In this document: piece by piece, positions 10,826-20,805 of the stretch | Layout of the letters: every line of letters starts with the position of its first letter | Position numbering within the stretch: the first letter of the stretch is position 1 | Source of the DNA: Prolixibacteraceae bacterium | Lineage (GTDB): Bacteria > Bacteroidota > Bacteroidia > Bacteroidales > Prolixibacteraceae | DNA: 64,000 bases | Assembly: GCA_030602265.1 (NCBI GenBank) | Contig: JAUWAB010000011.1 | Location: forward strand, 18,869-82,868 | Reading direction: 5' to 3' | Translations under genes and position numbers: made by a program | Notes under the pieces: generated by a model | Databases searched by the model: none | The model's input: the letters and a program-made list of their open reading frames with translations, nothing else | What the model was told of the DNA's origin: nothing

Positions 10826-11914
10826 TCAGACGAACTGAGGACCGTTCTTCAGCTGTACATCGTTGACAAACTGCCTGATCTGTTGTTCGTCTTCACGCCT
10901 GCATACCAGAAGCGTATTATTTGATTCGACGACAATATATCCATCCAGCCCCTGCAGCACGGCAATTTTGTCGCCAGGCATATTCACAATGCAGTTTTTA
11001 TTGCCATAGGAAAGTACGTTCTTCCCGTTAATTACGTTTCCGTCATCGTCTTTTTCCTGATTTTCATACAATGAACCCCATGTACCCAGGTCACTCCACC
11101 CGAAATCTGCAGTCAGGACATACACATTGTCCGATTTCTCCATGATTCCGTAATCGATGGAAATCCCCATGCATTCAGAATAGATCTTATTTATAAAAGC
11201 CTTTTCATCAGGAGTATTGTAAAGGTGTTCACCCTGTGAGAAGAGAACAGCCACTTCATTTAAATGTGCCTCAAAGGCCCTGAGAATAGTTGGCAATGAC
11301 CAGAGGAAAATCCCGGAATTCCAGAAGAACTCACCGCTTCCGACAAAAATCTCGGCCATCTGCAAATTCGGTTTTTCAGTGAAGGTTTTCACCTGGTGGA
11401 GGTTATCAAAATCGTTATATTCAACCTTTTCTCCTACCTGAATATAACCGTAGCCGGTTTCGGGACGGCTGGGATGGATACCCAGAGTGAGTAAAGCCCG
11501 ATTACCGGAAACAAAATCGAGTCCTCTGGTGATTTGTTTCAGAAACTCCTCCTCCTTGAGAATCAGGTGGTCGGAAGGAGCCACCACGAGGTTTGCATCG
11601 GGATTAATTGTTTTGATCTTATTGGCGGCATAGGCAATACACGGTGCCGTATTACGGCGGAGAGGCTCACCCAGTATTTGGTTTCTGCCTAACTCCGGGA
11701 GTTGTTTTTGAACCAGGTCCACATAATCGACACTGGTCACCACATAAAAATTTTCGGCAGGAATCACCTTTGAAAACCGGTCAAACGCCTGCTGCAGCAA
11801 GGTTCTTCCGGTTCCGAGGATATCCAGAAACTGCTTGGGCATATCTTTCCGGCTCATGGGCCAGAAACGTGAGCCGATTCCTCCGGCCATAATAATGCAA
11901 TAATTATTACTCAT
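10826..11914 (-). CDS. manC: Mannose-1-phosphate guanylyltransferase
   Basis: The 362-residue enzyme forms GDP-mannose from mannose-1-phosphate and GTP for GDP-fucose and mannosylated glycans. It has the nucleotidyltransferase signature GGIGSRFWPMSR near residue 12, VAPSDHLI, EKPNLQMAE, FWNSGIFLW and the SIDYGIMEK segment typical of GMP-type enzymes. The short C-terminal beta-helix is present, but the phosphomannose isomerase domain of bifunctional AlgA-like enzymes is absent, as expected for this length. It is divergent from mlaE with a 199-base gap. Confidence 0.93.
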   Translation of the reverse strand: MSNNYCIIMAGGIGSRFWPMSRKDMPKQFLDILGTGRTLLQQAFDRFSKVIPAENFYVVTSVDYVDLVQKQLPELGRNQILGEPLRRNTAPCIAYAANKIKTINPDANLVVAPSDHLILKEEEFLKQITRGLDFVSGNRALLTLGIHPSRPETGYGYIQVGEKVEYNDFDNLHQVKTFTEKPNLQMAEIFVGSGEFFWNSGIFLWSLPTILRAFEAHLNEVAVLFSQGEHLYNTPDEKAFINKIYSECMGISIDYGIMEKSDNVYVLTADFGWSDLGTWGSLYENQEKDDDGNVINGKNVLSYGNKNCIVNMPGDKIAVLQGLDGYIVVESNNTLLVCRREDEQQIRQFVNDVQLKNGPQFV

Positions 11915-11936
11915 GATTCAGAAATTATCAACTCTT

Positions 11937-11944
11937 CAAATATA
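11937..11944 (-). promoter_or_regulatory. Candidate -7 box for the mannose-1-phosphate guanylyltransferase gene
   Basis: On the minus strand this is TATATTTG, a full match to TAnnTTTG, 22 bases before the start codon. A -33 TTTG is not evident. Confidence 0.4.
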
Positions 11945-12113
11945 TTCAATTTTTACTGAAGGGAAAAAGGCTTATCCGACAGTCTGAGATATTCCAATAG
12001 CCATCCGGCCTTCCGTTCGGTACCGTAAGGAATTGCCCAGTACTGAAAAGAACGATGGCAGACAGCTTTTTATGTATGAATTTAAGTTGTAATTTAGACG
12101 AAATTTTCAATGA

Positions 12114-12854
12114 ATGAAGTTTTTGTTTCATATTGGCCGCTATTTCTGGATGCTGGGGAAAGTATTTGCCCGCCCCGAAAAGCATAAAATGTATGTGAGG
12201 CAACTGTTTCACGAAATAGATGCCCTGGGTATCAATTCAATAGGCATTGTGGTGATCATTTCCATTTTTATTGGCGGAATCCTGACTATCCAGCTGGCGT
12301 ATAACCTGGTGAACCCGCTTTATCCCAAAACGCTTATCGGGCTGGGAACGCGCGACACCCTGATACTCGAATTTTCATCCACTATAATTGGTCTGATACT
12401 TGCCGGAAAAATCGGGTCAAACATTACCTCTGAAATTGGTTCAATGAAGGTCACCGAACAGATCGACTCCCTGGAAATAATGGGGGTCAATTCAGTCGGT
12501 TACCTGATACTTCCGAAGATAATTGCCGTGGTATTCATGATGCCATTTTTGGTAATACTGAGTATATTCTTCGGATTGACGGGAGGTCTGATTGTCGGGC
12601 CTGCGGTTGGTGTGGTTACCGTACCTGAGTACATCGAAGGAATCCGGTTTTTATTTGTTCCCTATTACGTTACGTTTACCCTGATTAAGTCGATCTTTTT
12701 CGGTTTCCTGATTGCCAGTGTTCCGGCATATTTCGGATATTTTGTCCAGGGAGGAGCCCTCGAGGTTGGCAAAGCCAGTACGAGGGCTGTGGTCAATACC
12801 AATATCCTGATACTTCTTTTCGACCTGATCCTAACCCGTTTACTGCTGACATGA
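12114..12854 (+). CDS. mlaE: MlaE-type ABC transporter permease
   Basis: The 246-residue protein is a membrane permease of the MlaE family with about five to six hydrophobic segments. Conserved family features are IGGILTIQLAYNL in the first helices, the LAGKIGSNITSEIGSMKVTEQIDSLEIMGV cytoplasmic loop that contacts the ATPase, and GALEVGKASTRAVV near the end. With MlaF and an MCE protein it moves phospholipids between inner and outer membranes in diderms. The next gene, mlaF, overlaps by four bases (ATGA). The MCE-domain partner is not in the window. A weak -7-like TAATTTAG lies shortly upstream. Confidence 0.92.
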   Translation: MKFLFHIGRYFWMLGKVFARPEKHKMYVRQLFHEIDALGINSIGIVVIISIFIGGILTIQLAYNLVNPLYPKTLIGLGTRDTLILEFSSTIIGLILAGKIGSNITSEIGSMKVTEQIDSLEIMGVNSVGYLILPKIIAVVFMMPFLVILSIFFGLTGGLIVGPAVGVVTVPEYIEGIRFLFVPYYVTFTLIKSIFFGFLIASVPAYFGYFVQGGALEVGKASTRAVVNTNILILLFDLILTRLLLT

Positions 12855-13627
12855 TAGAAGTTAGAAACATCATAAAATCTTTTGACGGCAATACAGTCCT
12901 GAAAGACATTTCAGCCGGTTTTGAACCAGGCCGTACCAACCTGATCATTGGCAGGAGCGGTTCCGGGAAGACGGTACTTCTGAAATGTATCCTCGGATTA
13001 TATGATCCTGATTCAGGATTTATCAGTTACGACGGGCGTGATTTTACCGCAATGAAAAACCGGGAGAGAAAAAGACTGCGACAGGAAGTCGGGATGGTAT
13101 TTCAGGGAGGAGCCCTGTTTGATTCTCTGACGGTAGAGGAGAATGTCAGGTTTCCCCTTGATATGTTCACCAATATGAGCTTCAGGGAAAAATTAAAGCG
13201 TGTCGAATTCTGCCTGGAACATGTAAATATTTCAAAGGCCAATCATCTTTATCCATCAGAGATTAGCGGAGGTATGCAAAAAAGGGTAGCCATTGCCCGT
13301 GCGATAGCGCTCAATCCCAAATACCTGTTTTGCGATGAACCTAATTCGGGACTAGACCCTGAAACGGCCACACTGATCGACAACCTGATCCATGATCTTA
13401 CCACGGAATTTAACATGACGACCATAATCAATACCCATGATATGAATTCGGTGATCGAGATCGGTGAGAGCGTATTGTTTATCCACAAAGGCGAAAAGTG
13501 CTGGGAGGGATCAAAACACGATATTCTGACAGCTGAAAACCGGATCCTAAACGATTTCATTTTCGCCAATAAACTATATGCCCAGATGAAGCAAACCCAA
13601 AAGACATCTCCCGATACCCCCGTGTAG
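12851..13627 (+). CDS. mlaF: MlaF-type ABC transporter ATPase
   Basis: The 258-residue cytoplasmic ATPase powers the MlaE permease. It has Walker A GRSGSGKT near residue 35, Q-loop MVFQGGALFDSLTV, ABC signature SEISGGMQKR, Walker B YLFCDEPNSGLDP and the H-loop NTHDM. The GGMQKR form of the signature and the downstream ATAL are typical of the MlaF branch. Start ATG overlaps the mlaE stop, indicating translational coupling. It is convergent with porX, with 27 bases between stops and no clear terminator. Confidence 0.93.
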   Translation: MIEVRNIIKSFDGNTVLKDISAGFEPGRTNLIIGRSGSGKTVLLKCILGLYDPDSGFISYDGRDFTAMKNRERKRLRQEVGMVFQGGALFDSLTVEENVRFPLDMFTNMSFREKLKRVEFCLEHVNISKANHLYPSEISGGMQKRVAIARAIALNPKYLFCDEPNSGLDPETATLIDNLIHDLTTEFNMTTIINTHDMNSVIEIGESVLFIHKGEKCWEGSKHDILTAENRILNDFIFANKLYAQMKQTQKTSPDTPV

Positions 13628-13654
13628 TGTTTTGAGCCTCAGCCAGCTGTAATG

Positions 13655-15211
13655 TTACCTTTTGGGAGACAAAGTAATCACCGGCACCATAATCTCTTCC
13701 ATTGAAATCCCGCCATGCTGAAATGAATTATTGTAATAATTGGCGTAATAATTATAATTGTTCGGATAAACAAAAAAATCATTCCCCTGGGCAAATATAT
13801 AGCTGGTGCTTACATTTCTGGAGGGAAGAAAGGCCTCTTTGGGGTTGGTTACCTCGAATACCTGCCTGGCTTTGTAATTCAGGTTTTTCCCAAGCTTGTA
13901 ACGAAGATTGGTATTGGTCTCCCGGTCGCCGATAACCTTTACCGGATTATTGACCCGTATGGTGCCATGATCCGTGGTAACCACCACCCTGATATCCATA
14001 GCCGACAAGGATCTGAGCAGATCCAGCAGAGAAGAATGGTTAAACCAGCTCAGGGTCAGCGACCGGTAAGCTTTTTCGTCGGATGCAAGCTCCCGGATCA
14101 TATCCATTTCAGTCCGGGCATGGGAAATCATATCGACAAAATTAAAAACCATAACGGAAAGCTCACTGTCGCGTATCCCCTGGATGGTCTCGGACAGTTT
14201 CCTGGCGCTTTTCAGGTTGGATACCTTATCGAAATAGAGCTTTTCCCTGCGGCCCAGTCTTTGCATTTGTTTCTGAAGAAGCGTTTCCTCGAATTGGTTT
14301 TTGTTACCTTCATTATCGTCATCATCCCACATTTCGGGATACAGCTTTTCAATCTCCGAAGGCATCAGACCGGCAAACATGGCATTCCGGGCATACATGG
14401 TAGCAGTTGGCAGAATACTGAAATACAGCAGTTCTTCCTCCGTATGAAAATATTCATTAATAACCCTGCTCAGCACCCGCCACTGGTCATACCGCATATT
14501 ATCGATTACAAGGGTGAACACTTTATTGCCCTGATTAAGCAGGGGAAACACCTTATGTCTGAAAATGTCAGTGGAAAGCAAGGGTCGTTCACCTGAAGAC
14601 TTTCCAAACCATTTTAGGTAATTATCCCTGATAAACCGTGCAAAAGCCACGTTGGCATCATTTTTCTGAAAATTCAGGATCTCATCCATGGCAGAATCTT
14701 CAGAGGTGCTCAATTCGAGCTCCCAATATACCAGCTTGCGGTAAATATCGGTCCATTCTTCTGCGGTCAGCCGGTCATTCAGCCGGGTGCCTATTTTCGA
14801 GAATTCCATCTGATAGGCCGAGGTAGTCTGTTGAGTGACCAGGCGTTTCTTTTCGACGTTCTTTTTCAGTGTAAGCAGGATCTGTTTTGGATTTACCGGT
14901 TTGATAAGATAGTCTGCAATCTTCGAACCCACAGCCTCATCCATGATATTCTCCTCTTCGCTTTTAGTGATCATGACCACCGGAACATTCGGAGAGATGG
15001 TCTTAATCCTGTTCAGGGTTTCGAGGCCGCTCAGGCCCGGCATATTTTCGTCGAGGAATATGATATCGAAATAATTACGTTCCACCATATCCAGGGCATC
15101 CGAACCATTGTTGGCGGTCGAAACTTCGTAGCCCTTCTCATTGAGGAACAGAATATGCGGCCTGAGCAGGTCAATCTCATCATCCACCCAGAGTATGTTA
15201 ATTTTTCTCAT
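13655..15211 (-). CDS. porX: PorX, response regulator with PglZ phosphatase-like domain
   Basis: The 518-residue protein has a receiver domain at residues 1-120 with an intact phosphorylation pocket: Asp10/Asp11 (VDDE), phosphoacceptor Asp54 (FLDENMPG) and Lys104 (YLIKPVNP). From about residue 160 to the end it carries a PglZ domain of the alkaline phosphatase superfamily, with metal-site candidates in VIDNMRYDQW (Asp237), LPTATMYARN (Thr269/Thr271), TTDHGT and SFQHGG. This is the PorX architecture: PorX regulates type IX secretion in Bacteroidota and the PglZ domain cleaves phosphorylated nucleotides. It follows porW by 92 bases on the same strand. No PorY kinase is in the window. Confidence 0.95.
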   Translation of the reverse strand: MRKINILWVDDEIDLLRPHILFLNEKGYEVSTANNGSDALDMVERNYFDIIFLDENMPGLSGLETLNRIKTISPNVPVVMITKSEEENIMDEAVGSKIADYLIKPVNPKQILLTLKKNVEKKRLVTQQTTSAYQMEFSKIGTRLNDRLTAEEWTDIYRKLVYWELELSTSEDSAMDEILNFQKNDANVAFARFIRDNYLKWFGKSSGERPLLSTDIFRHKVFPLLNQGNKVFTLVIDNMRYDQWRVLSRVINEYFHTEEELLYFSILPTATMYARNAMFAGLMPSEIEKLYPEMWDDDDNEGNKNQFEETLLQKQMQRLGRREKLYFDKVSNLKSARKLSETIQGIRDSELSVMVFNFVDMISHARTEMDMIRELASDEKAYRSLTLSWFNHSSLLDLLRSLSAMDIRVVVTTDHGTIRVNNPVKVIGDRETNTNLRYKLGKNLNYKARQVFEVTNPKEAFLPSRNVSTSYIFAQGNDFFVYPNNYNYYANYYNNSFQHGGISMEEIMVPVITLSPKR

Positions 15212-15303
15212 TTATCGGAAATTATAAGCGTTTCTGTCTTAAAAACAAAAATCAGGCCCTTATCGTACCCGGTTAACATACTTTAACCCGGCGTTTATCC
15301 GGA

Positions 15304-18300
15304 CTACTGACCCAGATAAAAGCGGCGGTAAAACTCCATGTATTCGGTAATGTTCCTTCTCTGGCTAAAGACTTCGAGGTTTTCCGGGGTAATGATGAAA
15401 TTACGGTAATCGGCATCACCCAGAGGTCTGAAAATATTTCTGTCCTGAATAATCGACTGCAAATAGCCTCTGGCCACTTCACGGTTATCGAGGCCGGATA
15501 CCCGGACCATTATCCTGAAGTCGTCCAGACGGCCTTCAGAAATCTGAAGCCCTGCCATACCGGGTGTACTGGCATTGAACTCACCAATGTTCGCAATCAG
15601 CCTTTCCTTGTCAAAACCTTCAGAAGGTACTACCAGGACGAAAATATGCATGCCGCCGGCATCAGGCGTAAAAGGACCTTCATACGTTTGATCCGATGAA
15701 GTAACGGCAATCGGTGGCTGTTGGGCAGGCGGTGACTGCTGGGCTGGCACCGGCGGGGTGGTCAGCGATGTTCCTGACGGAGCAGATGGGGTGCCTGACG
15801 GAGTGGAGGAAGGAGCCTGTCCGGCCCTTTGAATGTAATTGGTACGGAAGAATTCCATATAGCTGTCAACAGCTGTATTCTCAAACAGCCTGTTTAGGTT
15901 TCTCTCGGTAATCACAAAATTCCGGTAGGAAATTTGCCCCAGGCTCTCAAAAAGAGCACGTTCCGTAATGACTCTCCGGAAATAGGACATACCTTCGGCA
16001 TAGCCAGGAATTCCTTTGACGACCACAAACTGGTAATCACCCGCTGTCCTGGTTTGTAAGGCCAGGTTCCACGCGCCGAATTCCTGACGGTTAAATCCGG
16101 CAAACTGGTTTACCAAAGTCTTTAGCGACATACTCCTGTTGTTAACTGCTATCACGAAATTCTGGAGAGTATCGATGGCAGAGGCGAACATGGCTTCTGA
16201 AACCGGTACATCCACCGTAACAAAGCGACCCATTTCACCTAACAGTTCATCTTCCCGTTGTGCCCTGGCCATCAGCTCTTCGGGCGAGACCTCAGTTTCA
16301 CCTTCATCGGAGAAATCCGGGCCGATAAACCGGCTGTAGTTTTTCAGGAAGAACCGCAAATACTCCGCATAGGATTTATCGGCCATAATCTGCCGGTAAT
16401 TGGTTGAGGAAACCACAAAATTGTAATAATCCACCCCTTTGAGCGTCCGGAACACCTCAGCCTTCCGGATGATAGCCCTGAAATAAATCAGGGCCTGTTC
16501 CTTATTTCCAAGAGACCTCACCTGTAGCATGGCCGTTGTGGCGTCCAGGTTTTCTCCTTCGATATCGAAATCGTACCGGGTATAGTGATCGAGGTTGTAA
16601 TTGGCAATATCGAACTTGAGCCGGTTAAGATCGACCGCAGCACTTCTTGGATAGGTGATCATGAAATAATGAACCAGTTCCTCATCATAGCTGAATTTAC
16701 CACCAAACTCATCGTCTTCGGCAAGCATGCCTGATAAAAGTTCCCGGTTTTTGATCTCATCGTGCAGATAACCCATTTCGACCAGTTTCTGGTAATTCAC
16801 CAGAGAACTATCCTGAATAAGGGTAAGAATTTCCTGAGCAAGAGTAACCGGTTCAGCTTTCGGATAATCAGAAATATATTTCTGCATCAGCAGTTCAAAG
16901 GAGCGCATGTCGCTGGTTGCCCCCCTGGCTACAGATCCCATAAATGCCACTTTGGAAAGCATAGAACTGTCTGGGTCAAATTCGAGGATTTTGTCTGTTG
17001 TGCCTATCACCTCGCGGTATCTTCCTGACTTGTAATCCCTGAAAGCATCCTGATACAACCTGTTCATATTATCCATTCTCTCCTGCATTTGGGTAAAGAA
17101 ATCCGGATTGAGCAGATATTGGGCATAGCGGCTTTCGGGGAATTGTTTCACGATCAGGTTGCGGTAATATAACGATCTCTCATGGTTGCCCGACAATTCA
17201 TGGACATCGTAAAGGTCAAAGAGGGCTGAAAGCAGATATATATTTTCCGGATAGCGTCTGATAAGTTCTTCAAATGATTCGGCAGAACGTAAATAATCAC
17301 TGAAATCGGATTTGAATATTTTTCCGGCATTATAAAGGGCATCCCTGATTTTATCATGCGATATGGCCATCAGTGAGTCATTAACCGGAAGGTCCTGTGT
17401 ATAATACTCCCGCTTCATCGGGTCCGTTTCTCTGGGAATGATAAGCGACGAATCGATCAGTTCCGCAAATTCATTCTGTTCATATTCCGAGAATGAAGCT
17501 TTGTTAAGCCTTCTCCAGTTATCCTCGAGCTTCCGTCTTCCCCACCGTTGCTGAAATTGTGACCTGCCGAAGGATACCGTTTGCGGATTATAGAAATACC
17601 AGCCTCCGCCTTCACTTCCGCGGCCCATCCCCAGGCGGTATTCATTCGCCCGGAAATATCCGCTTTGCGTCCGCCCCTGGCTGGCGAGCAATTCTTCTTC
17701 ACGCTGTTTTTCCTTTTCAGCCGCTATCCATTTATCGATCAATGCGTTTCGCTCATTCTCAGGCATGTTGGCCAGTTTTTGAAGGCTATCCTGCAACTCA
17801 ACCATCTCCAGGTTTTCGACTAATCGGCTAAGGCCTTTGTACCGTGTATCAATAACCTGATAATTGGGATATTCGTTATTGATCACCATCATGGCGGTAT
17901 CATAGTAAGCCTGTGATTCCCGGTATTTCCGGTCATCAAAAAAGATATCGGCAACCGTTATGGATGAACGGGCCTTTTGGAAATCGTTCGAAACACTAAC
18001 AGCAACCGAGCTTTTATAATGATCTATAGCCTGGCTTATATTTCCTTCACGATAATGGATATTCCCAAGTGCAAAATAAACCTGATCCCTGAATTCAAGG
18101 TTCTTTTCATCCCGAAGCATTTTGTTCAGTTCCTTCTTGAGTTTCTCAGAATCTCCCAGCCCGGAATAGAGGCTCGCTGCATTTATCCTTGCATTGAAAG
18201 CCATTTTGTAGGGTGGGTTCAGTCTGGTGACAGCCATAAAGGCTTCGGCAGCCTGTGGAATATTTCCGGTCTCCCGGTAGAGCTGGGCAAGGATGTATTG

Positions 18301-19035
18301 CAGCCTGACTTTCTCTTTTTTCCAGAAAGTCTTTCCCATGGCGATTTCAAGCAATTTGATCGCTTCGGTGTATTCATTCTGTTTCAGATAAAAATCGGCA
18401 TTTACCTTGGCCAAATCTTTTTCAAGCCTCCTTGGAAATTTTGGGTCAGCCTGAAGGGCCTGTAACAATTCAGATGCCTCCGTGTACCTTTGCATCTCGC
18501 TGTAAGTCCTGGCTAACCAGACCATGGCATCGAAACGGGTTTCTTCTTCAGCAAATTTCCGGATAACATAGGAGAAGTTTTCTGCCGCAGAAGAGAAATT
18601 ATGCTGATAGAAGAATGCCTGACCAATCATAAGATAACTGTCGTCAACCCAATTGTTGAACTCCTCCTTCCTGGCAAATTCCTGGTAACTCCGGGTCCTG
18701 ATCCGTCTGCGTTTCGGCTTTGCGGTAATTGAACGGTTCTGGGCCACTTTGCTGCCTTTCTGTATGGCATGGTCCATATCGCCTTTGGCCATCTGGCCTG
18801 CCGCAGGATAACTCTCCTTATAGAGCGGCAATATCCTTGTGTAATCATCCTCCAGGTTTTGGTCAATCCGGCGTAACCCGGCCTTCATGCTCTCCTTTCC
18901 GTTGAAATAGATATTGTACCTTGAAGTAAGGTTGTGATAGGCCCTGGAAGCCCTTGTGTTCTTTTCGGTTGAACAGCTGTATATCAATCCTGCAAGAAGA
19001 ATAAAAATGACTGTATGTATAACTCTTACCTTCAA
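15304..19035 (-). CDS. porW: PorW/SprE-like TPR lipoprotein with C-terminal repeat modules
   Basis: The 1243-residue lipoprotein (lipobox IYSC) has the PorW/SprE N-terminus (RAYHNLTSRYNIYFNGKESMKAG), followed by TPR repeats over roughly residues 130-720. PorW is an outer-membrane-associated factor needed for type IX secretion and gliding. Length exceeds what I recall for the Porphyromonas and Flavobacterium members. The extra part is three related modules, at about 782-898, 943-1066 and 1128-1243, each ending in a motif like DYRNFIIT-x-ENL followed by YMEFFR-x-Y. A proline/serine/threonine-rich linker (about 1073-1107) separates the last two. It follows coaX and precedes porX on the same strand. 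Confidence 0.88.
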   Translation of the reverse strand: MKVRVIHTVIFILLAGLIYSCSTEKNTRASRAYHNLTSRYNIYFNGKESMKAGLRRIDQNLEDDYTRILPLYKESYPAAGQMAKGDMDHAIQKGSKVAQNRSITAKPKRRRIRTRSYQEFARKEEFNNWVDDSYLMIGQAFFYQHNFSSAAENFSYVIRKFAEEETRFDAMVWLARTYSEMQRYTEASELLQALQADPKFPRRLEKDLAKVNADFYLKQNEYTEAIKLLEIAMGKTFWKKEKVRLQYILAQLYRETGNIPQAAEAFMAVTRLNPPYKMAFNARINAASLYSGLGDSEKLKKELNKMLRDEKNLEFRDQVYFALGNIHYREGNISQAIDHYKSSVAVSVSNDFQKARSSITVADIFFDDRKYRESQAYYDTAMMVINNEYPNYQVIDTRYKGLSRLVENLEMVELQDSLQKLANMPENERNALIDKWIAAEKEKQREEELLASQGRTQSGYFRANEYRLGMGRGSEGGGWYFYNPQTVSFGRSQFQQRWGRRKLEDNWRRLNKASFSEYEQNEFAELIDSSLIIPRETDPMKREYYTQDLPVNDSLMAISHDKIRDALYNAGKIFKSDFSDYLRSAESFEELIRRYPENIYLLSALFDLYDVHELSGNHERSLYYRNLIVKQFPESRYAQYLLNPDFFTQMQERMDNMNRLYQDAFRDYKSGRYREVIGTTDKILEFDPDSSMLSKVAFMGSVARGATSDMRSFELLMQKYISDYPKAEPVTLAQEILTLIQDSSLVNYQKLVEMGYLHDEIKNRELLSGMLAEDDEFGGKFSYDEELVHYFMITYPRSAAVDLNRLKFDIANYNLDHYTRYDFDIEGENLDATTAMLQVRSLGNKEQALIYFRAIIRKAEVFRTLKGVDYYNFVVSSTNYRQIMADKSYAEYLRFFLKNYSRFIGPDFSDEGETEVSPEELMARAQREDELLGEMGRFVTVDVPVSEAMFASAIDTLQNFVIAVNNRSMSLKTLVNQFAGFNRQEFGAWNLALQTRTAGDYQFVVVKGIPGYAEGMSYFRRVITERALFESLGQISYRNFVITERNLNRLFENTAVDSYMEFFRTNYIQRAGQAPSSTPSGTPSAPSGTSLTTPPVPAQQSPPAQQPPIAVTSSDQTYEGPFTPDAGGMHIFVLVVPSEGFDKERLIANIGEFNASTPGMAGLQISEGRLDDFRIMVRVSGLDNREVARGYLQSIIQDRNIFRPLGDADYRNFIITPENLEVFSQRRNITEYMEFYRRFYLGQ

Positions 19036-19199
19036 ATATGTCGAATTTTATTTCTGTTGGATTAAACTCAGAATCGTTAAATATATTGCTTTGAGCCCTT
19101 TTAAAATATGGCTGTTCATCGCGTCCGCAATATTACAAAACCTAAGGGAAATTTTGCTTATACCACGATAATGAACCTGCATAATTATCCGGCTGCGCC

Positions 19200-19973
19200 T
19201 CAGAGTTGTGTTTCGCTGTATCTTTTGACCAGCTTTAGTCCTTCGAGGGTAAGCAAGGGTTCAACGTGATCAATAACGGGGATGATCGGCGCCATGATAT
19301 TACTCAGCCCTCCTGTGGCCACAACGGTTACCGGTCTTTTCAGTTCTTTTTCTATTCTGCCAATTATAGAATCCACAAGTCCGGAATACCCCAATACAAT
19401 TCCCGACTGGATGGCATGAACGGTATTCTGTCCGAGGACCGACGGCGGGGGAATCAGGTGAACCCGCGGCAACTGGGCGGTTTTTCCGGCTAAGGCGTTC
19501 ACAGCGGTATTCAGTCCGGGAGCAATGGCAACCCCAAGTACCCTGCCACCCGACCCGACGGTAGTAAAGGTTAGCGCAGTCCCAAAATCAATCACGGTAA
19601 CATACTCCCCGTACTTATCAAAGGCCGCCAATGAATTGGCAACCAGATCGGACCCAATCTGATAGGGATTAAGTACCCTGATGGGCAGTTTATCGTACAA
19701 TTCAGGGCCCAGTAATACCGGCGTCAGTTTGAGAAACTTGGAGAGCATATCGATAAATGGCTGAACCAACGTAGGTACCACGCTGCTTAGCACAACCGAT
19801 TCAATACGCCCGCTGCCGGTGTCTTCACTGGATAACAACGACCGGAATATTACTTCGTACTCATCGGCAGTCTTGTTTACATCGGTCTGAATCCGCCAGT
19901 CTGAGATCCAGCGGTCAGCATCATTCAGTCCGAATACAATGTTTGTATTACCAATATCAATTACCAGAAGCAT
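19200..19973 (-). CDS. coaX: Type III pantothenate kinase
   Basis: The 257-residue cytoplasmic enzyme phosphorylates pantothenate in the first committed step of coenzyme A synthesis. It has the ASKHA fold motifs of CoaX: LVIDIGNTNIVFG at the N-terminus, the GSDLVANSLAA pantothenate region, VIDFGTALTF and ATGGLS. Type III kinases need a monovalent cation and are not feedback-inhibited by CoA. The gene is upstream of porW by 164 bases on the same strand. Length and motifs are normal. Confidence 0.95.
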   Translation of the reverse strand: MLLVIDIGNTNIVFGLNDADRWISDWRIQTDVNKTADEYEVIFRSLLSSEDTGSGRIESVVLSSVVPTLVQPFIDMLSKFLKLTPVLLGPELYDKLPIRVLNPYQIGSDLVANSLAAFDKYGEYVTVIDFGTALTFTTVGSGGRVLGVAIAPGLNTAVNALAGKTAQLPRVHLIPPPSVLGQNTVHAIQSGIVLGYSGLVDSIIGRIEKELKRPVTVVATGGLSNIMAPIIPVIDHVEPLLTLEGLKLVKRYSETQL

Positions 19974-20222
19974 ACTGATTTTAAATTAATTAATGCCCAA
20001 TTAAACTTATCCCTGCACGATGGCGAACCGTCCCAAAAATGACAATATGTACATTAACCATTACCTCTGTTGTCCCACTTTTTTGGACAGATATGAGCCA
20101 GGTCAGAATTGCATTTTGATATTCAGCAAAATAACAAAAATAAATAACATTAAATGAAGAGTTGCGTAAACAAGTCAGATTGTAATTTAATTAAGGGATT
20201 AACCATAAACTTACTTACTACT

Positions 20223-20720
20223 ATGCAGAACAACCGTAATCCACTCATTTTTATCGTTGAAGACAATCCTGTATACAATACCCTGATTACAGAGGTGCTG
20301 AAATCCAAAAAATACAGGCAGGTACACTCTTTTCACAGCACAGAGGAGTGCTTTAAAAAAATCGACCTGAATCCGGATATAATTGTCCTGAATTATGCCT
20401 ACTCAGGATTTACAGGACTCGATCTGATGAGAAAAGTGCATGAATCCAGGCCACATGTTGATTTCATCTTTCTTAGCGGGCAGAATGATGTAGCTACTGC
20501 AGTAAAAATCATTAAGCTGGGAGCTGCCGATTACATCGTTAAAAGCGACAAGGCCCCTCAGGTTCTTGTGAATTCAATTGAAGAACTGATTTCAAAGGAG
20601 AAAAGAATAAGCCTGAAAAAGGGACTAAAATATGGTACCATCGTTGTATTATTAGCCATACTGGTTGTAATCCTGACCTCACTGGCCCTGGCATTCTTTA
20701 CCAATATTTTTGCTTCATAA
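20223..20720 (+). CDS. Membrane-anchored receiver-like protein lacking the phosphoacceptor Asp
   Basis: From ATG 20223 the protein has 165 residues: a CheY-like receiver domain (1-125) and a C-terminal hydrophobic helix (about 138-160). An upstream in-frame ATG at 20154 would add 23 residues with no domain content, so the internal start is preferred. The acidic pair (VEDN, residues 12-15), Ser85 and Lys107 of the receiver pocket are kept, but the position of the phosphoacceptor is Asn57 (IIVLNYAYSG). Classical Asp phosphorylation is therefore not expected. The C-terminal anchor would hold the domain at the cytoplasmic membrane face. No output domain and no kinase gene are adjacent. A strong terminator follows at 20806-20838. 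Confidence 0.8.
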   Translation: MQNNRNPLIFIVEDNPVYNTLITEVLKSKKYRQVHSFHSTEECFKKIDLNPDIIVLNYAYSGFTGLDLMRKVHESRPHVDFIFLSGQNDVATAVKIIKLGAADYIVKSDKAPQVLVNSIEELISKEKRISLKKGLKYGTIVVLLAILVVILTSLALAFFTNIFAS

Positions 20721-20805
20721 TCTTTTTTAAGATTCTACAGGCTTATCCGGCAGGAGAGCGTACATTCCGGATATAGTTTCATACATAGGGTTTAACATGC
20801 TGATC

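Noticed and set aside
15268..15292. CCGGTTAA / TTAACCCGG inverted repeat between porW and porX
   Set aside because: The arms differ by one base and no T-run follows, so it is not a clear terminator or operator.
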